Notes under the pieces: generated by a model | The model's input: the letters and a program-made list of their open reading frames with translations, nothing else | What the model was told of the DNA's origin: nothing | The model's database searches: none | Made by a program: the position numbers and the translations under genes | Shown here: in pieces, positions 36,507 to 47,200 of the stretch | How the letters are laid out: each line of letters begins with the position of its first letter | Position numbering within the stretch: the first letter of the stretch is position 1 | NCBI GenBank assembly: GCA_039720395.1 | Contig: CM077828.1 | Location: forward strand, 17,024,264 to 17,088,263 | DNA length: 64,000 bases | Direction: 5' to 3' | DNA from: Liquidambar formosana | Lineage: Eukaryota > Streptophyta > Magnoliopsida > Saxifragales > Altingiaceae

Positions 36507-37629
36507 TTTAGTCCAGTAAGCTTTTAATACTAGAGACTAAGTCCTAATTCACTAGACAGTTGCAAGCATGTAGTGCTAGTATTCAAAGTGCTAACTAACC
36601 AAATGAGTTAATACTACCACTAACTGGACAGTGCTCTACAATTAATAAATCGAACAGAGTACTTTAAGGCATGCGAGAGTGATTTGGTTCAATTCAAGAG
36701 GAAATAAGACAATTTGGGTAATCACTGGGGGTGAGCTTGCAAAGTGGGTAAAAATAAAGAAATAAATAAATAAAGCAAAAGGTTTTTTTTTTTTTTTGGT
36801 ATCAATTTCTAGCCAAGCACATGAGAGGTTATTGATACAATTTTAAGCAAACAAATTAAAATCTATTAAAGGGCAGGAATAGCACTAACCTGGATTAGAA
36901 TGGCCTGTCCAAAATGAGGACAGCCTTGTCCCAACTCTGTCCGACCCACACTTGTCACCAAACAATCCAATTGCTCCCCTTTTTAACCAAATCTTCAGAT
37001 GCTTCTCGAAGCAACGATACAAAGGGAAAGGAAAGAGCTCGAGTGGTAGCGAGAGCACGGGAAAAGGGAGACCCGACGGCAACGCCGGCTTGACGGCGAT
37101 GAGGCGACGGCGACGAGGCGACGGTGATGAGGCGACGGTGAAGTGTCGGCTGCAAAGGATCGCGGCACGGGGACGACGGGAGTGCACGAGCACGCAGGTG
37201 CGACTCTATATCGATGGGGTTGTCTGGGTGTTCTCCGACGGTGATGATGGAGGGCTCAGGTGGCGTTGTGAAAGGGAGACCTGACGGCAACGCCGACTTG
37301 ACGGCGACGTTGGTTTGACGACGGGAATTTGAAGGCACACTGGTGCAACTCCAAGATGTCGACGGTGATGGAAAGGAGCGACAGTCGCGGCGACGGGCTT
37401 GAAGGTGACTCGACGGCGGTGCTGCAACTCTGAAGGGTAAACGGCGGGGTCTTGAAAGGGGGGGTTTTCCGGTGATGACGATGGAGGTTGTCAGATATGG
37501 GGATGTCGGTGGGGAACAGATGGGGTTTGGGTGTGTCGTTGACAGTGGTGATGGGTTTGTATGATTCGAGGGTTGGGATGGGTTTTGATTATGGGTGAAG
37601 TGGTTGCTGGTAGGGGTTAGATGGAAAAT

Positions 37630-37663
<34 letters not shown>

Positions 37664-37943
37664 GTTGTGGCGGTGGAGGCAGAAGGTAGGTGAGGGGTCG
37701 GCTAGGGTTTTAGAGACGAGAACGAAGGGGACGCTCGGGTTTCTTGGGTTGTTCAGCGGGGTTTTTGGATTTCTGGGCTTGTTCTTCTGCAAGGACTGCG
37801 CGGGTGGCTTCAAAAATCTTGTGAGGAAGGACAAAGGGGTGAGGAATGATTTTCTTTTGTGGGAAGAACTCGTGGAGCATCTTGAAGCGAGGATTAGCGG
37901 AAGGTTTCGGCGCCATGGATGGAGTTTGCTCTGATACCAAAGT
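36507..37943 (-). other. Long leader of the chromovirus
   Basis: About 1.4 kb lies between the primer-binding site and Gag. It contains a GC-rich block with repeated GGCGACGG/GACGGCGA triplet-like motifs (about 37070-37400) and a T-run of about 30 (37631-37661). A 68-codon open frame begins 7 bases after the primer-binding site (ATG about 37914, Lys/Pro-rich, stop 37710). Whether that frame is translated is unknown. Confidence 0.6.
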
Positions 37944-38375
37944 TGATGTAGGACATCCACACCAAGGTCACAGTTCACAACACAATACTCACGATTAAAT
38001 CAGCAAAGTAAAAGAAAGCAAGAAGAAGCAGTAAAGAAGCAAGAAAGAAGCTAGAAAGAAGCTAGGGTTTTGCCTGGAACACAGCCCAAACGTGTAAGTT
38101 TTCTTTGATAATAATGAAGTGCCTCAAACCCTAATATTCGGAACCTTAAATAGGCCCATTACATCTGATTAAGGAAATAAGACATAATAATCAAAAAGGA
38201 AATCTAATAAACCAAATAAAATTAAAATAGTCTTAAAAAAAAGGTAATAAAATCTTCTAAAATCTTCTAGCTCTCCATCGTATCCAGCCATAAGGTCAAC
38301 AGGTGTGCGATCTGGCGGCGTCGGCGGCGCTCGTACACCTGTGTGATCTGTGGTCGAGATCTGGTGTCCGCACCA
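37944..38375 (-). repeat. 5-prime LTR of the chromovirus
   Basis: 432 bp, TGGTGCGG...CTACATCA on the minus strand. The TATAG target copy follows at 38376-38380. Confidence 0.95.
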
Positions 38376-38380
38376 TATAG

Positions 38381-38797
38381 TCCAAAACTGTCACAACAGC
38401 TATAATTCCTGACACAGCGGTTACCAGGAACCATAGTTCCATGCCCAACCACGACCAACAAATCATGGTCAGACGGTTATTGGTAAACCATGGTCAGATC
38501 TGACCTAACCAAAGCAGTTACCTGACTTCACATGGTCAGTCCGTACAGGTGGGTATAAAAAGAATACAATACAGCCAAATGTGGTAAGCTACAGTACCCT
38601 AATTCTCTGAGATTCATCTTCTTCCTTGCCTCATTCTCCCTAAATAGCTTCTGACTTAAGCTTTGGAGAGGGCTTGGCCAAAACCCACCTTGGCCTACCC
38701 TTTGACTCTTTTTCCAAGCTTGTGATTGTAGGTCCAGGCGAGAGAGCAAGCTCCTTCATCAACACTCAGTTCAGGGAACAGTTTTTTACCCCGTACA
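38381..38797 (+). repeat. 3-prime LTR of the older Tat element, second part
   Basis: Matches 17644-18059. It ends ...CCCGTACA, followed by the GGTAG target duplication. Confidence 0.93.
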
Positions 38798-38802
38798 GGT
38801 AG

Positions 38803-39130
38803 TATTTGCCTGAGGGTCTATTTGTTTCGCAGGAATTAAGGGTGGCGATTGCAAAGTCTCGGATTTTATTAAAAAAGGAGGTGTTTGCTTTGCTTAAAAT
38901 GTGGGATTTTAATTTCTCGAAAGATCTGAACTCTCATAATCCGTGAGAGATTCAAAGTTTTCCTAACAAGGCAGAAGATCTTATTGTTCCTCCCCCTCAT
39001 AAATAAGCTAGGGGTGCACTATCTACTAACTGTGATTGGTAATTATAAGATATTAATTATAGAGGAGCTTATAATTGATCTTGTTCCTTCAATGCATGTT
39101 CATCCACAAGGGGCCTAATTTAAAGAGACT
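38803..39130. other. Host spacer between the two Tat elements
   Basis: 328 bp of AT-rich sequence, the only original host DNA left between the two insertions. No coding similarity seen. Confidence 0.6.
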
Positions 39131-39135
39131 ATAAT

Positions 39136-39837
39136 TGTACGGGGTAAAAAACTGCTCCCCGAACTACGTATTGATGATGGAGCTTGCTCCCTCGCCTGGA
39201 CCTGCAATCACAAGCTTGGAAAATGGGTCAGAGGGTAGGCCAAGGTGGGTTTTGGCCGTGCCCTCTCCAAAGCTTAAGTCAGAAAGCTGCACTGGGGAGA
39301 ATAAGGCAAGGAAGAAGATGAATCTCAGAGAATTAGGGTACTGTAGCTTACCAAATTAGGCTGTATCGTATTCTTTTTATACCCACCTGTACGGACTGAC
39401 CATGTGAGGTCAAGTAACTGCTTTGGTTAGGTCAGATCTGACCATGGTTTACCCATAACCGTCTGACCATAGTTTGCTGATCATGGTTGGCCAAGGAATC
39501 ATGGTTTCTAGTAACCGTTGTGTCAGGAATTACAGCTGCTGGGGCAGTTTTGGACTGTAGTAGGATTTGGATTATAGTCTGAGTCATAAGACAGGTGTCT
39601 CGAGATGAAAACCAGGTCCCGAGCTGGAACATCACGTGCTTTGCAGCAGGTCCTACCGTGCGGTATTAACCACGTGTCAAGTGATGTGATTTAACCCCTC
39701 GCCCCGAGCTGGATCGTAGGAGGTGAATCACGTACGCTGTGGTTAGCCTGGTTGAACAGTCTTCGCCACGTGTCAGCTTTTCTGAACTGAACCTTCCATC
39801 CCGAGCTGGAACCTCGGTTCAGAGATATTTCCACACA
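39136..39837 (-). repeat. 3-prime LTR of the younger Tat element
   Basis: 702 bp. On the plus strand it immediately precedes the upstream region of the antisense gene. Confidence 0.95.
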
Positions 39838-40798
39838 ATTTGCCCCCAAATTATGACATTCCCGAGTTGGGACTTGTCATAATTTTATTTTGCTAAGTGC
39901 TTTTCCCTGTGCCCCTATGCCGTTCAGCATTATAGGGCTTAGCTGGCAAAAAAGGTGGTTAAGCCTTTCCGTATTCCAAGGTGCTGACGTCATGTGCCTT
40001 GGGACCGTACGATTTGCATTTAATGCTCCAGAAGCATTATGTCTTTGGAGGGAAACAAATTACTGCTCACTTTATCTCCTGCATTCTCTCTCTACTCTTT
40101 GCTTTTCTCTCTGCATTCTGTTCTCCGTTTTCTCTCTCTACTGTGTCTGCTTTCTGCCTTCTGTTTTCACCAAGAAAACTCCGTCTTTTCCACTGGAATC
40201 CACTGTTCACGCCGCTCGCTTGTGGGAGAAGATCCGTTCTGCTCTTCTTCGCTGCCTTTGCGAATCGTTTCTCCGGCGCTATTCTCCATTGGTACTCTTC
40301 CTGTTCGATTCATCTCTCCAAGAACAGCCTTCGGAGGTTTTCAGCACCAAACTGTACGGCTTCTCCTGCAAAACAGCTTTTGTGACCACCGCTTGATCTT
40401 TGTAAAGGTATAACTCGTTTTTGTTCTTTATTTTTCAATTTGTTCGGTGTATTTTTCTTTTTGCGGTTGTTGGAGATGTTCTTGGGGTTTGCTTCGTAAT
40501 CCTAGGGTTTTCCTCTGGTTTTTGGGGTAAATCACCAAGATACTGATTTTTCCCGCCTTTTAGGGTTTGAAAAACTCCATCTCGGGGTAGATTTGAGAAA
40601 AAAGTTTTTTGGTGTCCTCTTTTGTCTTTTCCCAACACCGAGTTTAGTGTTCCCCGAGCTGACACTTAGAAAAATTTTAGGGTCTGTCAAGGCAGGAATA
40701 ACATACCTGTCAGGACTTGACCTTGAAGTTTTAGGTCGGGGCATGTTGGCATGGGTTGAGTTATCCCTGGATTTAACCTTCTCCTTTTGTCTTGGCAG
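39838..40798 (+). promoter_or_regulatory. Upstream/leader region of the antisense gene
   Basis: Non-coding on the gag-pol strand. On the plus strand it holds a long pyrimidine-rich CTCTCT/TTTCTCTC tract (about 40075-40150), typical of plant 5-prime leaders, ending in CTTGGCAG just before the ATG at 40799. The matching region of the older element (29972-30919) is conserved. Promoter function is inferred only from position. Confidence 0.45.
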
Positions 40799-43464
40799 AT
40801 GTCTTCCTTTTATGATATTAGGGAGAACCCTGCAAAGATAGCAGAGTTTAGGGCCTTATACGGCTTTGAAGACGGGAAGTTTAGCTTCCGCTTTGCTGAG
40901 CCCGGGGAGGACGTCTTTAGGTCAGACGCCAAGGATGGCCTCCCCGTTCCCATTGCTGCTTTCATGGAGGGTGGAGTTCGTGTCCCCTTCCCCGACCTTC
41001 TCAATGACTTCCTCCTCTACTGTGGGATAGTCCCAACCCAGCTAGGGCTGAACTCCTTTAGGATCATCTTGGGGGTTCATGTCCTTAACCAGCTGCTAGG
41101 GACTTCTGTTGGAGTGCGGGAGATACTCCACCACTACAAAATCTGCACCCTGAAAAACAAACGAGATGTTTACCTCTCCCTCAAGCCCAGGAAGAAACCC
41201 TTTGTCACTCACATCCCGGACTCCAACCCAGGAGCTCACGACATTGTGGTCTTCGTGTATGGGCCTGTGGATGGGACTCTCCCCCCTGATCCTCCCATCA
41301 TTCCCCGAGAGAGAGGCTCTAGCTGTAAGAAACCAGCGATATCATTTTGCTTCTTTCTGTTTTATATGATCTCGATATGAATATTGGATCCCTCACTGAT
41401 ACATGTGTCATGTTTCCTTCTAGCAGCTCCTCACGTAAACGAGCCCGCTGACAAACTGAACGAGGAGGATATCGAGAAGCTGCTCGGATATTAAGTCAGC
41501 CAGCGTTGCCGTTCGGCTGAAACCTTGCTCAACTACCACGCGAGGTACCAGACTTGGGGGAAGGCGAGTTACCCCCATTGGGAGCAGCCTAACGACGAGC
41601 TGACCCGCGTGGTGGAAGAAGAGGTAGAAAGAAGAGAGCCAGAGGGAGAGGAGGAAGAGGGGATCCGCCTCCGACCTGAAGGGGAGGGAGCTGAGGAGGT
41701 TAGGCCCTCTGACAAAACGGCTCGCCGCGCCCCCTTTGTCATTGAGAGCTCCAGCTCCGAGGAGACCGTCTCCCAAGCCATGGAGAGGAGAGGCTCCCGT
41801 CCCCCCCCCCCCCCCGCCAAGAGACAAAGAACAGACTCCGGCAGCCAGAGGACCAAGAAAGACTCTGGGATGAATTTGAGGGCTCTGGTTGCTAAGAGAA
41901 GGGCGGCGGAGAAAGAGGCCCAGGAAAATAAGGCTACTGAGCAGAAGCAGCAGCAGCAACAGCGGCAGAATCAGCAGCAGCAGAGAGCTGACAAGACTGC
42001 TGCTGTTGCTGTTCCTGGGTCTGGTCGGGATGGCGGCAAGAAGTCCACTGACCCCAACAGTGGCAAGCTCATGCCAAGCGCCATGAGGGGGCAGGATGTG
42101 GGCAGGCCCCAGGCGCCCGAGGTTACTGGGAAGGGGAAGGCTCCTCTGGTTCCTCCTACGAAGCCCCGGAAACCCTCTGCAGTCCCCGAGCAGCAACCCA
42201 CTGTGCAAGGGCCTGAGCGGGGGGGTGCCAACGCCCCAGCGGCCGGAGGTGGGAGCGCCTCTTCCCGTGCTGGTGTGATAGCAAAATTCCCCGAGGTAAA
42301 CCTTCACTTCTTTCGATTTTATAACTGTCGCATATCCAGGAATCTATTACGAATGCTGACTGACTTTATGTCTCCCTTCGTGTGTGCAGTTCCCCGTACC
42401 CAAAGATAAGGATGTTACCAGCTCCTTTTCTGCGGAGTACAACTTCAAGCAGCTGGGGAACCCCATGAGGTTGCCGGCGGACATGGAGCACTTCAGGAAG
42501 AAGTCCGCCCTCGACAACCTCCGCTTCGGGTTTACCAGTCTTTACCGAGTAAGTTCCGTCCTCTTGTGGTTTCCATTACTTGCTGTTCAACCCGATCTTT
42601 GACTTGCTGATGTCTGTATAGGGCTGCCAACAAATCTTGCTGGCGGGCGACCGCTTCGAGGAGGAAGACAACAAGTTGCAGCTCGAGCTCGCCAAAGTCC
42701 AGAGTGAGTACGATCAGAAGCTAGGGGAGGCTGAGGCCAACTGTTGTGCGGCTATGTCTCAACTTCAGAAGGTAAAGTCTGAATGCGAGACTTTCAAGTC
42801 CACAGCCGAGAGCGCCGTCAGCAAACTAGAGCTCACGAGGAAGGACTACGCAGATTTGGAGGCCGAGCTGAGGAAGGCAAAGGATGCCCAGGACGAGCTA
42901 GCCCGGGAGAAGCGCGAGCTGGCGAGGAAAGTCTGGGCTCTTGAGGCTAAGGTGGAGAAGGAGAAAGCCTCCGTGGAGAAGGCGGTGGCTGATGAGAGGG
43001 AAAGCGTGAAGGCTTCCCTCGTTGGGCAGTTGACCACCGAGCTCGAGGTCACCTACAGATTCGCGTAGGAGACCTTGGTCGAGTTGGCATCTGCCCAATT
43101 CCCTGGCATTGCCAACATTCCCTTCGAAAGGAGGGATATCCCCGCGGATTACAACCCCGAGGGAGGTGATGTCGGGGAAGTTGATATGGAGGTTGCAGGC
43201 AGCGATGAGGCCGGAGAAAACGATCCCGAGGTCATGTCTCAGCCTAATGCCACCATTGAAGCCGAGAGGGTCATTGACGCCACCAATGACATTTCAGCCA
43301 CTGCCAATGGGGACCAACTTGTAAATCCAATGGGAAGCACTACGGAGGTTACCCTTGATCTTCCTCAGACTCCCGTGGTCCCGCCTGCCTCTACTGATCC
43401 CGTCGCGGCTCCCGAGGTCATTGCTCCAGCTGCCGGGAACTCGGGGGAAAATGTACCTACTTAG
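40799..43464 (+). pseudogene. Antisense accessory gene of the younger Tat element (PF04195-like plus coiled coil)
   Basis: Exon 1 (40799-41324) encodes the PF04195-like domain (GFEDGKFSFRFAEPG, LPVPIAAFMEGGVRVPFPDL, LNSFRIILGVHVLNQLLG) and ends at donor AGCT|GTAAGA. Exon 2 (about 41424-42295) is Glu/Arg/Gln/Pro-rich and ends GAG|GTAAAC. Exon 3 (42390-42548) ends GA|GTAAGT. Exon 4 (42622-43464) encodes a strong coiled coil of about 130 residues (heptads rich in Lys, Glu, Ala, Leu) and an acidic tail ending at TAG. One Trp codon of the sister copy is TAG here (43066-43068), and exon 2 has a further stop near 41492. Exon borders are inferred from GT/AG sites conserved in the older copy. Role unknown; similar opposite-strand genes are known in some Tat-lineage elements. 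Confidence 0.75.
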
Positions 43465-44206
43465 GTTTTTTCTTTTGTTTTTTCTTTTTCATTTCTTCTG
43501 GCTGAATGCCCCAATTTGTATAGACCCTTGTAATATTCTTTCTACTGGAATGAAATACACAATTTTTCTTCACCGCGTGCATATGTTCTTTATTTTTATG
43601 ATGGCTGTCTGTTTGAATGTACTCTTGAGATAAAGTCCCTTGTTGATGTGTGTAAACTGTTGATCGATGAAAATAATTAGACCCAATCTGTCCACGGGCT
43701 CCAATTTGCGGAGTGATAGACCTGAACATCTCCTGGTCCTCGTATATTTAGACCCATCCTTAGGTATGTCGTTGCGTTGAGCCTATTTTTAGATGAGACT
43801 TTGTTGTGAACCTATTCTTAGGTTCAGTGTGCTCAAGCCACTTATTAGGTGAGACTTATGCCCATTCTTAGGCAGCTTTGCTTGGACCCGTTCTTGGGCA
43901 AGACTGTGTTTTTAAACCATTCTTAGGTTTAGCGTGCTCAAGCCATTTATTAGGTGAGACTTGTGCCCATTCTTAGGCAATTTTGCTTGGACCCGTTCTT
44001 GGGCAAGACTTTGCTTTTAACCCATTCTTAGGTTTAGCGTGCTCAAGCCATTTATTAGGTGAGACTTATGCCCATTCTTAGGCAGCTTTAACTTCGGCTC
44101 GTTGCTGGGGAAAATGCCTTTAACTCGAACGATAAATAAGCGATAACATCTCTGAATAACCTCTGAACTTGTATTGAGTAATCATTGAATGTAATTACAA
44201 CTTTGG
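43465..44206. repeat. Convergent intergenic region with tandem repeats, younger Tat element
   Basis: It lies between the stop of the antisense gene (plus strand) and the stop of pol (minus strand). From about 43780 to 44090 there are three copies of a unit of about 105 bp, marked by GTGCTCAAGCCA at 43829, 43933 and 44039. Each unit contains GCCCATTCTTAGGCA and GACCCGTTCTTGGGCAAGACT. The same repeat family is in the older element. Confidence 0.85.
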
Positions 44207-47200
44207 CTATCGGTAAAACAATCTTAGATTAGCTATGTTAACTGATCTCGGAAGTTCTTGTCCAGTCTCCAAGCTCTTTAGTCTGTACGAACCTGTTCCC
44301 CCGACGTGGATGACCTCGTAAGGACCTTCCCATGTTGCCCCGAGCTTCCCATCAGCAGGATTTCTAGTTCCGACGTTGACTTGCCTGAGTACCAATTCTC
44401 CAATATTGAACTCCCTTGATTTTATTCTTCGATTGTAATATTTTTTCAGCTCTTGTTGGTAAGATGCCATTTTAATTCGAGCCCTTTCTCTTCTTTCTTC
44501 TGCTAAATCCAGATCTTGAGACAGAGTCTGATCATTTGTTGTCGCGTCATAAGATTCGGTTCTGAGACCTGGTAAACCCAACTCTGTTGGTATAACTGCT
44601 TCCATTCCATAGGTCATGGAAAATGGAGTTTCTCCAGTGGACCTCCTCGGAGTAGTTCGATATGCCCATAGTACGGAGTGTAGCTCGTCAGGCCAAGACC
44701 CTTTCACGTTGTCTAGCCTCCTTTTTATCCCTGCGACTATAATCTTGTTGGTTGCTTCTGCCTGACCATTGCACTGCGGGTAACTCGGATTAGAATACCA
44801 CCACTGAATTCCCTGTTCTGCACTAAATTCCCGAGTTCTTTTACTGTCGAACTGAGTTCCATTATCCGATACGAAGGCTCTCGGGATCCCGAAGCGTGTG
44901 ATAATATTTTCCCACAGGAACTTGATAATGTCTGAATCTTTAATCGATGCGAGCGCGATGGCCTCTACCCATTTGGTAAAATAATCAGTTGCAATGAACA
45001 AGTACTTCCTATTCCCCGAGGCTGTGGGCAGTGAACCCACAAGATCTAACCCCCACTGTGCGAAAGGCCATGGACTGGATATAGGATGCAACTCCTGAGC
45101 AGGCTGGTGTATCTTGTCAACAAACATCTGGCACTTCGGGCACTTCCTCACATACCTGATAGCATCCTTCTGCATGTATGGCCACCAGTAGCCCTGAGTG
45201 TTTGCCCTATGGGCGAGTGATCTTCCCCCTGCATGACCCCCACATGACCCCTCGTGGAGTTCAGCTAGTAGGTCTACTACTTGGTCTGGGTGTACGCATT
45301 TCAGGTATGGTCCCGTGTAGGATCTTTTATAGAGAGAGCCTGACGGAGATAACCAAAAACGAGCTGACTTGGCGCGAATTCGGTGACCTTGATTGCGATC
45401 CTCGGGTAGTTCATCCCTCTGTAGATAGGCAACTATCTCGTCCATCCAGCTCGGTGTCGAAGACTGAATGTCCGAAATGAGCTCTTCTGTCCCAATACTG
45501 GGTTCTTGCATGATTTCGACATTTATGGTTCGGGGGGTGTCTGTTTCCAACGCTGCAGCCAGGGCGGCCAACCCATCCGCATGTCTATTTTGATCCCTGA
45601 CAAAGCGTTTGAACTCCACACTGGTGAATTTCGCAGCTAGTTCCCATACCTTGTGCATGTACGCAGCTATCCTTTCATCTTTGGCTTCATATTCTCTGTT
45701 CAGCTGGTTAACCACTAGCTTGGAGTCACTGTATACTGTCAACTCTTTTATCCCCATTGCTTGGGCCATCCCAAGTCCTGCCACAGCTACCTCATACTCT
45801 GCTTCATTGTTTGAGGCTGGGAACATAAGCCTAACTGCTTGCTCGATGATTTCTCCTTCGGGATCTGTCAGCACAATTCCCAGACCTGCCCCTTTCGTAT
45901 TAGATGCATCGTCCACTTTGAGCTCCCATCTCTTCCTCTTCTCTATGTTTATATTGTCTTTCCCCCCCAGTTCGGGCAGAGAGGATTTTAATGCTGTCTG
46001 TCCCGAACTGGAAGTAGGATCTGCGAATTCGGCCAAAAAATCAGCCAATATTTGCCCCTTTATGGCAGGTCGGGGCTGGAAGTGAATGTCGTAAGCGTTG
46101 AGTTCCACCCCCCACTTCGAGACCCGCCCTGACAAGTCAGCTCTGCGGAGGACATCTTTCAGGGGATAGTTTGTGAGGACGATGATAGGATGAGATTGAA
46201 AGTAGTGTTGGAGTTTTCTGGAGGCTGTGACAAGGGCTAGGATTAATTTTTCAAGGGGCAGATAACGAGTTTCAGCGTCTAATAGTGTCTTGCTAATATA
46301 ATAGATTGGCGCTTGAGTAAGGTCGCGCTGGGCTAAAAGAACGCCATTGAGTGCATGAGCTGAAACAGCAAGATAGAGGTAAAGAGTTTCCCCGTGGTAA
46401 GGGAGGGTCAGGGTGGGGAGTGTTTCTAAATGAGCGACTAACTTTTGATAAGCTTCTTGGCATTCTGTGTTCCATCCCGAGTTAGTGCTCTTCTTCAGTA
46501 TCTGAAAGAATGGGTGGCATTTGTCTGACAACCTCGAGATAAATCTACTGAGTGCTGCCACCATCCCGTTCAACTGTTGAACGTCCCTGACCGTTGTTGG
46601 AGTACGTAAGGTTCTTATCGCCTCAATCTTACTTGGATTTGCTTCGATCCCCCTTCTTGAGACTAAGTGACCCAGGAATTTTCCCGAGCCTATTCCAAAT
46701 GAGCTTTTCTTCGCATTTAACTTCATCCCATACTCCCTGAGTCGGGCAAAAGCCTCAGTTAGGTCTGCCAGGTGGTCTTTCTCTGAGCTGCTCTTAACAA
46801 TAGTGTCATCAACGTACGCCTCGAGGTTTTTGCCAATCAATCCTTCAAACATCCTGCTAACAAGACGTTGGTAGGTGGCCCCTGCATTCTTCAAACCAAA
46901 TGGCATCACCTTGTAGCAGTACGTTCCTCTAGGAGTAATGAACCCCGTCTTATCTTGGTCGTGTTCTGCCATAGGAATCTGATGGTAACCCGAGTAGGCA
47001 TCGAATATACTCAGTCTCCCATACCCCGAGATAGAGTCTATGAGTTGGTCAATCTTAGGCAAAGGGAAACTGTCCTTTGGGCACGCTTTATTGAGGTCTG
47101 TAAAATCGATACAGACTCGCCAGTCCCCTGTCTTTTTTCTTACACATACGGGATTGGCCAGCCAACTCGGGTACTTTACCTCTCTGATGAACCCTGCTTT

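Larger units (their letters stand above)
31205..38375 (-). mobile_element. CRM-like chromovirus (Ty3/gypsy), complete but inactivated, nested in a Tat LTR
   Basis: The element is 7171 bp with two 432-bp LTRs (31205-31636, 37944-38375) and a perfect TATAG target duplication (31200-31204, 38376-38380). On the minus strand the LTR starts TGGTGCGGACACC and ends CCTACATCA. Then comes the initiator-Met primer-binding site TGGTATCAGAGCAAACTCC (about 37921-37939). The two LTRs differ at about 9 positions, all transitions (about 2 percent). Gene order is Gag, protease, reverse transcriptase, RNase H, integrase, chromodomain. Placement near the CRM clade rests on RT/RNase H wording (SFHGLATFYRRF) and on the polyprotein end overlapping the 3-prime LTR. 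A tree is needed. Confidence 0.93.
17354..38802 (+). mobile_element. Older Tat-type Ty3/gypsy element carrying two nested insertions
   Basis: The flanks are a perfect 5-bp target duplication GGTAG (17354-17358, 38798-38802). LTRs are 17359-18059 (701 bp) and 30920-31204 plus 38381-38797 (702 bp once the nested chromovirus and its duplicated TATAG are removed). I count about 29 differences between the LTRs, nearly all transitions (about 4 percent). After the 5-prime LTR comes TGGCGCCGTATGTGGGAA, the primer-binding site of this family. Before the 3-prime LTR is the polypurine-like ATTGGGGCAAAT. Gag-pol lies on the plus strand, an extra gene lies on the minus strand downstream, and a solo LTR sits inside the integrase region. 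Without the insertions the element is about 11.5 kb, like the related one at 39136-50864. Confidence 0.93.

Noticed and set aside
36940..37440. Arg/Gly-rich open frames on both strands in the chromovirus leader
   Set aside because: GC-rich GGCGACGG repeats open several frames at once. There is no conserved domain and they lie between primer-binding site and Gag.
41420..42409. Overlapping long frames on both strands (295 and 294 codons)
   Set aside because: The plus-strand frame is exon 2 of the antisense accessory gene. The minus-strand frame is its low-complexity complement.
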